13,142 nt of DNA from Azonexus sp. Lineage in GTDB: Bacteria > Pseudomonadota > Gammaproteobacteria > Burkholderiales > Rhodocyclaceae. How positions within the stretch are numbered: the first letter of the stretch is position 1; the number at the start of each line of letters is the position of its first letter. Below the pieces are notes generated by a model, which had not been told where the DNA came from, ran no database searches, and saw only the letters and a program-made list of their open reading frames with translations. The position numbers and the translations under genes were made by a program. The stretch lies in contig JAKLLI010000025.1 in assembly GCA_023150195.1 (NCBI GenBank), forward strand, positions 1 through 13,142. The letters run 5' to 3'. This document shows, one piece after another, positions 1-7,673 of this stretch.

Positions 1-1076
1 TGACCACGCTATTCGACCCGATCCAGATCGGCGACATCGCCCTCGCCAACCGCATTGTGATGGCGCCGCTGACGCGCAATCGCGCCGTTGCCGGCAACTG
101 CCCCGGCCCGCTCACCGTCGAGTATTACCGCCAGCGCGCCACCGCCGGTCTTATCATTGCCGAAGCCAGCCCGATTTCGCCGATGGCTCAGGGCTATTTG
201 GACACCCCGGGTATCTGGTCGGCCGAGCAGGTTGCCGCCTGGCGCGCCGTCACCGACGCCGTGCATGCCGAGGGCGGCAAGATCGTGCTGCAGTTGTGGC
301 ACGTCGGCCGCATTTCGCATGTCTCGCTGCTGCCGGACGGCGCCGCGCCGGTGTCGTCGACCGCCCGCAGCGCCGAGGCCAGCACCTTTACCGCCGCCGG
401 TTTCGTGCCAGTCTCTGCGCCACGCGCGCTGCGCGATGACGAACTGCCCGGACTGGTCGAGGACTACCGCAAGGCCGCGCGCAATGCCATCGCCGCCGGT
501 TTCGACGGCGTCGAACTCCACGCCGCCAACACTTACCTGCTCGAACAGTTCCTGCGCGACAGCGTCAATGACCGCAGCGGCCCCTACGGCGGCAGCATCG
601 AGAACCGCGCCCGCCTGCTGTTCGAGGTGGTCGAGGCTATCGTCGGCGAGATTGGCGCTGGCCGCACCGGCATCCGCCTGAGCCCGCTGACCACCTTCAC
701 CGCGCCGCTCGACAGCCACCCGCAGGCGCTCTACGGCTACGTCGTCGACAAGCTGGCCGGCTACGGCCTGGCCTTCCTGCACATCATCGAGGGCGAAACC
801 GGCGGCACGCGCACGCCGGCCGCCAGTTTCGACTACGCCGCCGCCCGCAGCGTCTTCAAGGGGCCGTGGCTGGTGAACAACGGCTACGACAAGGCGCTGG
901 CCGAGCAGGTGATCGCCGACGGTGGCGCCGACCTGATCGCCTTCGGTCGCGGCTTCATCGCCAACCCGGACCTCGTCCGCCGCCTGCGCGAAGGCGCGCC
1001 GTGGAACGAGCTGCGCGCCGACAAGCTGTACGGCGGCGGGGCCGAGGGTTACACGGACTATCCGACGCTGCCGTAA
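1..1076 (+). CDS. nemA: NemA-like alkene reductase (Old Yellow Enzyme family), start codon clipped by one base
   Basis: FMN-dependent ene-reductase of the Old Yellow Enzyme family, which reduces activated C=C bonds (N-ethylmaleimide, enones, some nitro compounds) with NAD(P)H in the cytoplasm. The window opens with TG in the frame of this gene, so the start is almost certainly an ATG whose A lies just outside. That gives MTTLFDPIQIG and 358 residues, close to E. coli NemA. Seen: MAPLTRNR near residue 21, the QLWHVGRISH strand near 98-107, the active-site block HAANTY with H174, N177 and Y179, then YGGSIENRAR, the FMN phosphate loop GRGFIANPDL near 316-325, and the C-terminal YGGGAEGYTDYPTL typical of NemA. 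The substrate-binding pair is His/Asn, as in yeast OYE1, rather than the His/His of E. coli NemA. The physiological substrate is unknown. It is followed by an exporter and a second flavin oxidoreductase on the same strand. Confidence 0.93.
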   Translation, partial: TTLFDPIQIGDIALANRIVMAPLTRNRAVAGNCPGPLTVEYYRQRATAGLIIAEASPISPMAQGYLDTPGIWSAEQVAAWRAVTDAVHAEGGKIVLQLWHVGRISHVSLLPDGAAPVSSTARSAEASTFTAAGFVPVSAPRALRDDELPGLVEDYRKAARNAIAAGFDGVELHAANTYLLEQFLRDSVNDRSGPYGGSIENRARLLFEVVEAIVGEIGAGRTGIRLSPLTTFTAPLDSHPQALYGYVVDKLAGYGLAFLHIIEGETGGTRTPAASFDYAAARSVFKGPWLVNNGYDKALAEQVIADGGADLIAFGRGFIANPDLVRRLREGAPWNELRADKLYGGGAEGYTDYPTLP

Positions 1077-1096
1077 GCGCCCACTCCCAACCCCGG

Positions 1097-1124
1097 GCGC
1101 GGCGGTGCGCAGATGCCGCCGCGC
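1097..1124 (+). other. Strong GC hairpin between nemA and the EamA gene
   Basis: A perfect 9-bp inverted repeat (GCGCGGCGG / CCGCCGCGC) with a 10-base loop lies 20 bases after the nemA stop codon and 15 bases before the next start codon. No T-tract follows on either strand, so it is not a standard intrinsic terminator. It could pause or weaken transcription, or protect the 3' end of the nemA message. Structure is seen directly; function is inference. Confidence 0.5.
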
Positions 1125-1139
1125 TAGACAGAGAACACC

Positions 1140-2069
1140 ATGATTTCTTCCGATCGCTGGCGCCCGATTCTGGCGCTGATCGTCCTTTCCTCGATCTGGG
1201 GTTACACCTGGGTGCTGGCCAAGCATGGGCTGGAATATTCGCCGCCCTTCGCCTTCGCGGCAGAGCGCTGCATCGGCAGCGCCGTTGCGCTGTTCATCGC
1301 CTTGCGCCTGACCGGCCGCAAACCGACACTGGCCGCCCCGGGCGCAACGCTGGGTATCGCGCTGACGCAGGTTGCGGGCTTCATGATCTTCCAGACCTGG
1401 GCGCTGGTTGAAGGCGGGCCGGGCAAGACGGTGGTGCTGATCTTCACCATGCCGATCTGGACGCTGCTGTTGGCCTGGCCGATCCTCGGCGAACGGGTGC
1501 GCGGCACGCAGTGGATCGCCGCCGCGTGCACGCTGATCGGCCTGCTGCTGATCATCGAACCGTGGGAAATGCATGGCGGCCTGTTGAGCCAGGCGCTCGG
1601 CATCGCTGCGGCCATCTGCTGGGCGATCGGCACCATCCTGATCAAGCGCCTGCGCAGCCGCCAGGCGGTAGACCTGCTGACGCTGACAGCGTGGCAGATG
1701 GCGCTCGGCTCGGTGCCACTAATCCTCCTCGCCTGCATCGTGCCGGAACGGGTCACCGACTGGAGCTGGAACTACGCCGGCATCCTCGGCTTCATGTCGG
1801 TATTCAGCACGGCGCTCTGCTGGTGGCTGTGGATCTACATTCTCGACCGCGTGCCGGCCTGGGAAGCCAGCCTGTCGGTACTGGGCACACCGGTGGTCGC
1901 CATCCTGTCGTCGCGGCTCACCTTTGGTGAGGCCTTCAGGACCAGCGAAGTGGCGGGCATCCTGCTCATCGGCGGCGGCCTGGCGCTGCTCTCGCTGCTC
2001 GGCTGGCTGGCCAGCCGACGCCCGGCGCTGGCCAATATCCAGCAAGGTTTACCGGAGAAAACGACATGA
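1140..2069 (+). CDS. EamA/DMT-family inner-membrane exporter
   Basis: Drug/metabolite transporter superfamily permease of 309 residues, the usual size for a two-EamA-repeat protein. About ten hydrophobic segments can be read, near residues 10-28, 36-57, 69-89, 96-117, 125-140, 151-168, 183-203, 211-231, 243-262 and 268-290. The first half has the typical [14 protein letters not shown] start and the ILGERV turn near 115-120. The second half repeats it with [20 protein letters not shown] near 246-264. Family members export amino acids, metabolites or drugs across the inner membrane; the substrate cannot be read from sequence. Its stop codon overlaps the start of the following flavin oxidoreductase (ATGA), so the two are probably translated together. 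Only a weak AGAGAA stands before the ATG. The short tail after the last helix is polar and cytoplasmic. Confidence 0.9.
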   Translation: MISSDRWRPILALIVLSSIWGYTWVLAKHGLEYSPPFAFAAERCIGSAVALFIALRLTGRKPTLAAPGATLGIALTQVAGFMIFQTWALVEGGPGKTVVLIFTMPIWTLLLAWPILGERVRGTQWIAAACTLIGLLLIIEPWEMHGGLLSQALGIAAAICWAIGTILIKRLRSRQAVDLLTLTAWQMALGSVPLILLACIVPERVTDWSWNYAGILGFMSVFSTALCWWLWIYILDRVPAWEASLSVLGTPVVAILSSRLTFGEAFRTSEVAGILLIGGGLALLSLLGWLASRRPALANIQQGLPEKTT

Positions 2070-3064
2070 ACCCGCTCGCCAATGTAAAACTCTCCCAGCT
2101 CGATCTGGTCGCCGTGCGTCAGGGTGGCAGCGTGGCCGATGCGTTGAAGATTGCGGTCGACACCGCCCGCCACGTGGAAACGCTGGGATTCGAGCGCTAC
2201 TGGCTGGCCGAGCACCACAACATGCCGGGTATCGCCAGTTCGGCCACTTCAGTGCTGGTCGGCCACATGGCCGGTGCCACGAAAACCCTCCGGGTCGGCT
2301 CCGGCGGCGTCATGTTGCCCAATCACGCGCCGCTGGTGGTCGCCGAGGCCTTCGGCACGCTCGCCGAACTGTATCCGGGGCGGATCGATCTTGGCCTTGG
2401 CCGCGCCCCCGGCACCGACCGACTGACCATGCATGCGCTGCGCCGCGACCGGATCGAACGCGAAGACGATTTCCCACGCGACGTCGCCGAATTGCAGCGC
2501 CTGCTCGCCCCGGCCCAGCCCGGCCAGCCACTGGTCGCCATCCCCGGTGCCGGGACCGAAGTGCCAATCTGGCTGCTCGGCTCCAGCCTGTTCTCCGCCC
2601 GGCTGGCTGCCGAACGCGGCCTGCCCTACGCCTTCGCCGCGCACTTTGCGCCGGCGCTGCTGCATCAGGCACTGGCCGTTTATCGCGGCAACTTCAGGCC
2701 ATCGGCAACATTGACCCAACCCTACGTGGTCGTGGGTGTCCCCTGGGTCGCGGCGGAAACCGATGACGAGGCTGATTTCCTGGCCACCAGCATCTTTCAG
2801 CGCGTGCTCGGCATCCTGCGCGGCGACCGCCGGCCACTGGCACCGCCGGTGGCGGGTTTTCTCGAGGGACTGTCGGCACAGGAAAAAGCCGGCATCAACG
2901 ATTTCCTCGGTGCCGCCATCATCGGCGGGCGATCACGGGCAAAGGAAGCGCTCGGCGCACTACGTCAGGCGACGCAGGCCGATGAGCTGATGCTGGTCTG
3001 TGACATTTTCGACCCGGCACTGCGCCTGCGCGCGCTCGACATCGCCCACGCTGCCTGCGCCTGA
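2066..3064 (+). CDS. LLM-class (bacterial luciferase-like) flavin-dependent oxidoreductase
   Basis: A 332-residue protein of the luciferase-like monooxygenase superfamily, MsnO8/YhbW-like group, expected to be a TIM barrel using FMN or FMNH2 from a reductase partner. Seen: [12 protein letters not shown] near 9-20, where the group starts its first strand, [13 protein letters not shown] near 43-55, and a conserved stretch from about 67 to 118 that includes [16 protein letters not shown] and [42 protein letters not shown] near 167-194 is also typical of the group. The ATG overlaps the exporter stop by 4 bp and has a good GGAG 8 bases upstream at 2054-2057, inside the exporter gene. Family knowledge places it among alkane, alkanal or sulfonate-type monooxygenases or F420/FMN reductases, but the substrate is unknown. 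It ends 34 bases from the convergent ychJ. Confidence 0.9.
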   Translation: MNPLANVKLSQLDLVAVRQGGSVADALKIAVDTARHVETLGFERYWLAEHHNMPGIASSATSVLVGHMAGATKTLRVGSGGVMLPNHAPLVVAEAFGTLAELYPGRIDLGLGRAPGTDRLTMHALRRDRIEREDDFPRDVAELQRLLAPAQPGQPLVAIPGAGTEVPIWLLGSSLFSARLAAERGLPYAFAAHFAPALLHQALAVYRGNFRPSATLTQPYVVVGVPWVAAETDDEADFLATSIFQRVLGILRGDRRPLAPPVAGFLEGLSAQEKAGINDFLGAAIIGGRSRAKEALGALRQATQADELMLVCDIFDPALRLRALDIAHAACA

Positions 3065-3098
3065 AATCGGGTATTTCTTGCGGTTGACCGGTGGATGC

Positions 3099-3488
3099 TC
3101 AGGCGAGGAAATCGCCGTCGAGGTAGTACCAGTGTCCGTCCTCGCACAGGAAGCGGGACAATTCGTGCAATCGGTGGCCGCGCCCGGCAACCCGGTAACG
3201 GGCGACAAATTCAACCGTCGCGTGCGTGGCATCCCGAACGACGTGAGCGCGCACTTCCAACCCCAGCCACTTACTGTCGTCCGCCGAGAGGTCCAGTTCG
3301 GCGGGACGGGTCGATGCGTGCCAGGTGGCGCGAAGATAGTCGGCCAGCTTCAACACATAGGCGCTGTAGCGTGAACGCATGAGCGCCTCTGCAGTCGGCG
3401 CAATTTTTTCGCCGGCATGCAGTGGACCGCAGCAGGCCGCATAGGCCTGGCCGCTGTCACAGGGGCAGGCCGTTTTCAGGTGGCCCAC
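3099..3488 (-). CDS. ychJ: YchJ-family protein with N-terminal SEC-C zinc motif
   Basis: A 129-residue protein of the YchJ (UPF0225) family. The N-terminus carries a SEC-C metal-binding motif: CPCDSGQAYAACCG at residues 8-21 with a following H24, giving C8, C10, C19/C20 and H24 as probable zinc ligands. The rest fits the YchJ NTF2-like middle domain, with ALMRSRYSAYVL near 35-46, TWHASTRP near 55-62, WLGLEV near 74-79 and the terminal HWYYLDGDFL. E. coli YchJ is somewhat longer and, as I recall, has a second SEC-C motif at the C-terminus; this copy has only the first. Function is not established for the family. The start is GTG, and its first codons overlap the last 13 bases of rdgC. No Shine-Dalgarno sequence is visible, so expression may depend on coupling to rdgC. 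Confidence 0.85.
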   Translation of the reverse strand: MGHLKTACPCDSGQAYAACCGPLHAGEKIAPTAEALMRSRYSAYVLKLADYLRATWHASTRPAELDLSADDSKWLGLEVRAHVVRDATHATVEFVARYRVAGRGHRLHELSRFLCEDGHWYYLDGDFLA

Positions 3489-4441
3489 GGCAAATCGGTG
3501 GCGGAGGCCGGCGCGGTCGGCGCGGCCTCGGCCTCCTGCACCTCGCCACCCAGCGCCGCAATCAACTGGGGCAGGAAGCGCGAGAGTTCGCCGGTCATCA
3601 AGGCAAAATCCGCATCGAACTGCTCGTCGGCATGCTCGGCGTTTTTCTCGGCTTCTTCCTTGAGCAGGTCCAGGAAGGCCAGGCGCTTGATTTCCAGTTT
3701 TTCGGTGAGGACAAACGCAATGCGTTCATCCCAGGTCAGCGCCAGTCGGGTCGGCAGTTTGCCGGCCACCAGATGCGCCTTGATCTGCTCACCGATGCCT
3801 TCGCCTTCCAGCGGATGGCGCACGTAGCGCACGGCGGCTTTTTCCTCGGCCACGGATTTCAGCTCGCAATCGCGGTCGACCGTAAACCCCGCCGGGGCTT
3901 CGCCACCGGCCAGCCAGTCGGCCATCGCCGATTGCGGCGACAACTGCGTGTGCAGCGGCTTGAGCGGAAAGTCGTCGAGGCAGTGGCGCAGATGTTCGAT
4001 CACCTCTTCGGCTTTGGCCGGGCTGCCGGCATCGACCACAAACCAGCCGTTCTGCGGATCGATCCAGACAAAGGTGCTGCGCTTTTTGGTGAAGGCGCGC
4101 GGCATCAATTCTTCCGTGACGCGCTCCTTGATTTCCTTCATCTGCTTGCGACCGGGCGGATAGCCCTGCTGATCGGTGATTTGTTCGGCCCGTTCCTGCG
4201 CGGTTTCATTGATCACCGACGAGGGCAACAGGCGTTGCTCGACGGCCAGCGCGATCAGCCACTGATGGTTGTTGCTGTAGATCAGCGCGCCATCCTTGCG
4301 AGGCGACACCCAGCCACGCGACAAGGGCTGATGGCTGGGGCAGCGGACAAACGGGCCGCGCCCCAATTGCTCGTCCAGCTTGGCGAGATCCATCGTCCAT
4401 GCGGTGGGCAAACGGTAAATCTGGAGATTCTTGAACCACAT
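3476..4441 (-). CDS. rdgC: Recombination-associated protein RdgC
   Basis: RdgC is a nucleoid-associated protein that forms a ring-shaped dimer around DNA and limits RecA filament activity; in Neisseria it affects antigenic variation. This copy has 321 residues against about 303 in E. coli. Seen: the N-terminal MWFKNLQIYRL, LLPSSVINE near 71-79, ELMPRAFTKKRSTFVWID near 111-128, LTWDERIAFVLTEKLEIKRLAF near 235-256, and the diagnostic QFDADFALMTGEL near 274-286 followed by ALGGE. The extra length is a tail of about 20 residues rich in Ala, Glu and Pro that ends in DLPWAT. The tail is encoded where ychJ begins. An AAGGA stands 9 bases before the ATG, in the 18-base gap after trmB, so it is probably in the same transcript. 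Assignment is by motif recognition. Confidence 0.94.
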   Translation of the reverse strand: MWFKNLQIYRLPTAWTMDLAKLDEQLGRGPFVRCPSHQPLSRGWVSPRKDGALIYSNNHQWLIALAVEQRLLPSSVINETAQERAEQITDQQGYPPGRKQMKEIKERVTEELMPRAFTKKRSTFVWIDPQNGWFVVDAGSPAKAEEVIEHLRHCLDDFPLKPLHTQLSPQSAMADWLAGGEAPAGFTVDRDCELKSVAEEKAAVRYVRHPLEGEGIGEQIKAHLVAGKLPTRLALTWDERIAFVLTEKLEIKRLAFLDLLKEEAEKNAEHADEQFDADFALMTGELSRFLPQLIAALGGEVQEAEAAPTAPASATDLPWAT

Positions 4442-4459
4442 CGAAAGACGTCCTTGCGC

Positions 4460-5245
4460 TTAGCGCTTTCTGAACACGAGGTCCCAGACCCCGTGACCGA
4501 GGCGAATGCCGCGGTTTTCAAACTTGGTCAGCGGCCGGTAATCCGGGCGCGGGGCAAATCCGGCCAGACCGGCAGCGCTGTCTGCCTCAAGGGCAGCGGC
4601 CAATGCGCCGGTCGACGGGTTGTCCACGCTGTTTTCCAGTTGTGCTTCGCGGCCCAGCACATCGAGCATCTGCAAGGCGTAGTTTTCCCAGTCCGTCGCA
4701 CAGTGAATATAGCCGCCCGGCTTGAGGCGGGAGGCCAGCAGCGCAACAAAGGGCGGCTGAATCAGCCGGCGCTTTTTGTGCCGCGTCTTGTGCCACGGGT
4801 CGGGGAAGAAAATGTGGATGCCGTCGAGCGAGCCCTCGGGCAGCATGTCGCGCACGACCTCGACCGCATCGTGGTTGCCGATACGCAGGTTGCCGAGCAG
4901 CTTTTCCGCAATCAGTTTGCACAGGGCGCCGACGCCAGGAATATGGACTTCCAGCCCGAAATAATCGTTTTCCGGATGTGCCTCGGCAATCTTCGCCGTG
5001 GTTTCACCCATGCCGCAGCCAATTTCGAGGATTTTGGGTGCATTGCGACCGTAGACCGCCGCCAGATCGACGGGCGCCGGCTGATAGGGAATCCCGATCT
5101 TCGGCATCATTTCATCGAGATAGCGGTGCTGCGCCTCCGACATGCGACCGGCGCGACGCACAAAACTCTTGATGTGGCCGTGGCCTTCCCGGCCCTCTTG
5201 ATAGGCGCCGTCGTCGGCACCGTGAATCAGCGGGGTATCGCTCAT
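4460..5245 (-). CDS. trmB: tRNA (guanine-N7-)-methyltransferase TrmB
   Basis: TrmB uses S-adenosylmethionine to make m7G46 in the variable loop of tRNA. The protein has 261 residues, near the usual length for proteobacteria. Seen: the family entry sequence [13 protein letters not shown] near 27-39, SAM motif I EIGCGMG at 74-80, GLEVH at 97-101, the catalytic/tRNA-binding block [15 protein letters not shown] at 146-160, DWENYA near 185-190, and the closing [12 protein letters not shown] at 240-251 with the conserved TxxE (T240, E243). All expected motifs are intact. The ATG overlaps the thiG stop by 4 bp (ATGA), which indicates translational coupling. As I recall, thiS-thiG-trmB order is common in betaproteobacteria, although the functions have no obvious link. 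The N-terminal 20 residues are variable and acidic/polar. Confidence 0.96.
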   Translation of the reverse strand: MSDTPLIHGADDGAYQEGREGHGHIKSFVRRAGRMSEAQHRYLDEMMPKIGIPYQPAPVDLAAVYGRNAPKILEIGCGMGETTAKIAEAHPENDYFGLEVHIPGVGALCKLIAEKLLGNLRIGNHDAVEVVRDMLPEGSLDGIHIFFPDPWHKTRHKKRRLIQPPFVALLASRLKPGGYIHCATDWENYALQMLDVLGREAQLENSVDNPSTGALAAALEADSAAGLAGFAPRPDYRPLTKFENRGIRLGHGVWDLVFRKR

Positions 5246-6024
5246 GAACCAATCAATCCGGTAGTCGGCGACGAGGGGTCTGCCGAATAGTATTTACGCG
5301 CCATGCGACCGGCCAGGAAGGCCTCGCGCCCGGCTTCGATGCCTTTTTTCATGGCCGAGGCCATGAGCACCGGGTCCTTGGCATGGGCGATGGCCGTGTT
5401 CATCAGCACACCGTCGCAGCCCAGTTCCATGGCAATCGTCGCATCCGACGCCGTACCGACACCGGCATCAACGATGATGGGCACCTTGGCGTTTTCGATG
5501 ATCAGGCGCAGGTTCCACGGATTGACGATGCCCATCCCCGAACCGATCAGCGAGGCCAGCGGCATCACCGCAACGCAGCCGATCTCTTCCAGCATCTTGC
5601 ACTGAATGGGATCGTCGGCGCAGTAAACCATCACCTCGAAACCATCCTTGACCAGCGTTTCCGCGGCTTTCAGGGTTTCCGGCATGTTGGGGAAGAGGTT
5701 GGTCGGATCGCCCAGCACCTCCAGCTTGCACAGCGGATGGCCGTCCAGCAGCTCACGGGCAAGGCGCAGGGTACGCACTGCATCGTCCGCCGTATAACAT
5801 CCGGCGGTATTCGGCAGAATGGTGAATTTCGATGGCGGCACGGCGTCGAGCAAACTGGGCTGACTGGCATCCTGCCCGATGTTCACGCGGCGTACGGCCA
5901 CCGTGACGATTTCGGCACCCGAGGCATCAATGGCCGCGCGGGTTTCGTCAAAATCCTTGTACTTGCCGGTACCCACCAGCAAACGGGAACGGTACGCCTT
6001 ACCGGCGATGGTCAATTGATGCAT
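5242..6024 (-). CDS. thiG: Thiazole synthase ThiG
   Basis: ThiG condenses 1-deoxy-D-xylulose 5-phosphate, dehydroglycine (or iminoglycine) and the sulfur of ThiS thiocarboxylate into the thiazole phosphate of thiamine. The protein has 260 residues, full length for this TIM-barrel family. Seen: [11 protein letters not shown] near 15-25, [10 protein letters not shown] at 41-50, the Schiff-base lysine K100 with E102 in [17 protein letters not shown] near 130-139, [12 protein letters not shown] near 155-166, [13 protein letters not shown] near 184-195 with D186, the phosphate-binding GVLMNTAIA near 205-213, and [15 protein letters not shown] near the end. Lysine numbering is by alignment from memory with K95/K96 of the E. 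coli and B. subtilis enzymes. It follows thiS by 15 bases and overlaps trmB by 4 bp. No TPP riboswitch is visible in front of thiS or thiG, so control by thiamine would have to act elsewhere. Confidence 0.97.
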   Translation of the reverse strand: MHQLTIAGKAYRSRLLVGTGKYKDFDETRAAIDASGAEIVTVAVRRVNIGQDASQPSLLDAVPPSKFTILPNTAGCYTADDAVRTLRLARELLDGHPLCKLEVLGDPTNLFPNMPETLKAAETLVKDGFEVMVYCADDPIQCKMLEEIGCVAVMPLASLIGSGMGIVNPWNLRLIIENAKVPIIVDAGVGTASDATIAMELGCDGVLMNTAIAHAKDPVLMASAMKKGIEAGREAFLAGRMARKYYSADPSSPTTGLIGS

Positions 6025-6036
6025 GGAGATTTCTCC
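6025..6036 (-). promoter_or_regulatory. thiG ribosome binding site inside a small hairpin
   Basis: In the thiS-thiG gap the message reads GGAGAAATCTCC directly followed by the thiG ATG. The GGAG is a good Shine-Dalgarno sequence 8 bases from the start. It is also the left arm of a perfect dyad: GGAG pairs with CTCC next to the ATG, as four pairs closed by a four-base loop. Ribosomes finishing thiS would open it, so it could tie thiG translation to thiS. The dyad is seen; the control is inference. Confidence 0.45.
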
Positions 6037-6039
6037 GGT

Positions 6040-6243
6040 TCAGCCGCCGCCGACCGCGACGACAATTTCAAGTTGATCGCCCGCCGCCAGCGCGGTGCTT
6101 GCATGCTGACTTTTCGGGACGATTTCGCCGTTTCTTTCCACGGCAATGCGCTTGCCCGCATAACCCAATTGCTCGATCAGGCCGGCAACGGTCAGCGGGG
6201 CGGGGAATTGGCGGGATTCGCCATTGATCTTGATTGCGAGCAT
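6040..6243 (-). CDS. thiS: Sulfur carrier protein ThiS
   Basis: ThiS is a small ubiquitin-fold protein whose C-terminal Gly-Gly is adenylated by ThiF and turned into a thiocarboxylate that feeds sulfur to ThiG. The gene codes for 67 residues, the normal size. The ATG at 6241-6243 is chosen because [13 protein letters not shown] matches the usual ThiS beginning; the open frame continues upstream to 6330, but that would overlap the dehydrogenase gene and add 29 residues foreign to the family. Seen: NGE near 7-9, [10 protein letters not shown] near 18-27, the [15 protein letters not shown] core at 31-45 and the essential ...VAVGGG end. It lies 5 bases after the dehydrogenase stop and 15 bases before thiG. 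ThiF and the dehydroglycine/iminoglycine source (ThiH or ThiO) are not in the window. Confidence 0.95.
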   Translation of the reverse strand: MLAIKINGESRQFPAPLTVAGLIEQLGYAGKRIAVERNGEIVPKSQHASTALAAGDQLEIVVAVGGG

Positions 6244-6248
6244 GGTGC

Positions 6249-7019
6249 TTATTTTAACAAGCCGCGCGGCTTCCTCGGCGCCCCGGCGAACAGCCGGTCG
6301 TACAGCGCATTGGGCAGCAGGCGCAGGCACTTGGCGACCACCCCCATCTGCCAGGGAATGACGGTATACGATGTCCCGGCCGCAATGGCGGCAGCAAAAC
6401 GCTGCGCAGCCCTGGCTGCCGGCAGCAAAAACGGCATGCGGTACGGGTTGACCGCAGTCATCGGCGTTTCGATGTAGCCCGGCGCAATCGTCACCACCTT
6501 GATCCCATAGGGCCGCATTTCCAGCCGCAAACTCTCCAAATAAGCGATGGCGGCAGCCTTGGACGCCGAGTAAGCCTCGGCGCCGGGCAGGCCGCGAATG
6601 CCGGCCACCGACGCCAGCCCCACCAGCCGCCCCCCCGCGCCCGCGGCCTTCATGGATTGAATGAAAGGCGCAAAGGTCGCCGCCATGCCGTACACATTGA
6701 TGTCCATCAGCCGGCGAAAGGCGGCCAGATCGGCTTCGTGCTCGGTCAAGGTCCCGGCCGAGACCCCGGCACTGGCAATCACGATATCCGGCGCACCGAA
6801 TCGGGCGACGAAATCCTCGGCGGCCCGGTGCAGTGCCGGTGCATCGGTCACATCCAGCGGATAGCAGGCGTGCCGCCCACCCAAGCGTTCGTTGAGCGCC
6901 TGCAGCGCCTCACCGCGACGCGATGCCAGGCCAAGGATCGCGCCTTTTTCCGCATAGTAAACGGCAAGCGCCTCGCCGATGCCCGACGAGGCGCCCGTGA
7001 TGAAGATGCGCTGGGTCAA
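6249..7019 (-). CDS. Short-chain dehydrogenase/reductase, TTG start directly after dsbA
   Basis: Classical SDR of 256 residues, an NAD(P)-dependent oxidoreductase with Rossmann fold. Seen: cofactor loop TGASSGIG at 8-15, basic SRR at 33-35 that suggests NADP(H) preference, DVTD at 56-59, ASAG at 82-85 (variant of NNAG), N108 in MDINVYG, and the catalytic S137, Y150 and K154 (YSASK), followed by PGYIETPMT at 180-188. The active site is complete. The start codon must be TTG: it comes immediately after the dsbA stop TAA, in the same frame, and there is no other initiation codon before the TGASSGIG loop. The Shine-Dalgarno match is poor (AAGAAG, very close). The last 50 residues are hydrophobic and basic, compatible with membrane contact. 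Substrate unknown; it probably acts on a lipid, sterol-like or sugar carbonyl, but nothing here decides that. Confidence 0.9.
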   Translation of the reverse strand: MTQRIFITGASSGIGEALAVYYAEKGAILGLASRRGEALQALNERLGGRHACYPLDVTDAPALHRAAEDFVARFGAPDIVIASAGVSAGTLTEHEADLAAFRRLMDINVYGMAATFAPFIQSMKAAGAGGRLVGLASVAGIRGLPGAEAYSASKAAAIAYLESLRLEMRPYGIKVVTIAPGYIETPMTAVNPYRMPFLLPAARAAQRFAAAIAAGTSYTVIPWQMGVVAKCLRLLPNALYDRLFAGAPRKPRGLLK

Positions 7020-7664
7020 TTACTTCTTGCCGGCTTTTTCCGAACGGATACGGGCGATCAGCTTGTCCGCGGTCGACAGCTGTTCCTCGAAGGTATTAGC
7101 CGTAATCATGAAACGTCCGTCAATCGCCAGTGTCGGCACGCCGGTAATCTTGTAGGCACCCGCCAGTTGATCGCCGCGACGCACCTTGCTCATCACGCCG
7201 AATGAACCGAAGGCATCGGAAAATTTCTTGCGATCCACGCCCTTGGCGGCAACCCAGTCGGTCAAGGCACGCTCTTCGAACAGATTGGCCTTGTCCTTGT
7301 GAATGGCCGTGAAAATTTCCGGCTCCAGGCGCTTGAGGTCACCGGTAATCTCCAGCGCGTAATAAAGCTTGGCAATGTTGCCCCAGGCGGCACGACCAAA
7401 GGTAATCGGCACCTTCTTGACGACGACATCGCCACCCTGACGCGCAATCCAGGCACTCAACAGGGGGGAGAAATCGGCACAGTGCGGGCAGCCGTAACTG
7501 AAAAACTCCAGCACTTCGATCTTGCCGGCCTCTTCCGTGGCCTGCGCCGGATTGACCGGTACGAAATCCTTGCCCGGCGTCTGCGCCAAGGCAGATCCAC
7601 TCACGGTCAACGCAGCCCCAAGGGCAAAAACGGTGCTGATGAAACGGCGACGCAACACTTCCAT
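7020..7664 (-). CDS. dsbA: Periplasmic thiol:disulfide oxidoreductase DsbA
   Basis: DsbA introduces disulfide bonds into exported proteins and is re-oxidised by DsbB. The 214-residue precursor starts with a signal peptide: RRR at 5-7, a hydrophobic core near 8-22 and a likely cut after SALA at residue 27. The mature part has the thioredoxin active site CPHC at 59-62 in FFSYGCPHCADF, FGRAAWGNIAKLYYALE near 89-105, the helical insert near 110-160, and the cis-proline P177 in TGVPTLAID. Length and CPHC match the E. coli type. A strong AAGGAG at 7670-7675 stands 5 bases before the ATG and overlaps the stop codon of the SPOR gene, so the two are closely coupled. The stop TAA is directly followed by the TTG start of the dehydrogenase in the same frame. 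Confidence 0.96.
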   Translation of the reverse strand: MEVLRRRFISTVFALGAALTVSGSALAQTPGKDFVPVNPAQATEEAGKIEVLEFFSYGCPHCADFSPLLSAWIARQGGDVVVKKVPITFGRAAWGNIAKLYYALEITGDLKRLEPEIFTAIHKDKANLFEERALTDWVAAKGVDRKKFSDAFGSFGVMSKVRRGDQLAGAYKITGVPTLAIDGRFMITANTFEEQLSTADKLIARIRSEKAGKK

Positions 7665-7673
7665 AACGACTCC

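Noticed and set aside
1..1076. nemA as a horizontally acquired gene because it looks more GC-rich than the minus-strand block
   Set aside because: One 60-base line from each region gave 39 versus 34 G+C by hand, too small a sample; highly biased third positions in a GC-rich host explain it as well.
9..1574. A 521-codon open frame on the minus strand opposite nemA and the exporter gene
   Set aside because: It crosses two clear genes and their spacer, is Arg/Gln/Gly-rich as expected for a reversed GC-rich frame, and matches no family I know.
3058..3105. A 7-bp inverted repeat (CGCCTGA / TCAGGCG) at the convergent ends of the LLM gene and ychJ, as a two-way terminator
   Set aside because: The arms are simply the Ala-stop codons (GCC TGA) of both genes, the loop is 34 bases and there is no T-tract on either strand.
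4442..4475. GCGCTTAGCGC near the end of trmB as a terminator
   Set aside because: Only a 4-bp stem with a 3-base loop and no T-run, and the rdgC ribosome site overlaps the area.
3422..5290. A 622-codon open frame on the plus strand opposite rdgC, trmB and the end of thiG
   Set aside because: It runs antisense through three well-recognised genes, is low in recognisable motifs and is explained by the high GC at third codon positions of the real genes.
6025..6248. A thiamine pyrophosphate riboswitch near thiS/thiG
   Set aside because: There is no free space: thiS lies 5 bases after the dehydrogenase gene and thiG 15 bases after thiS, and no TPP-aptamer motif is visible.
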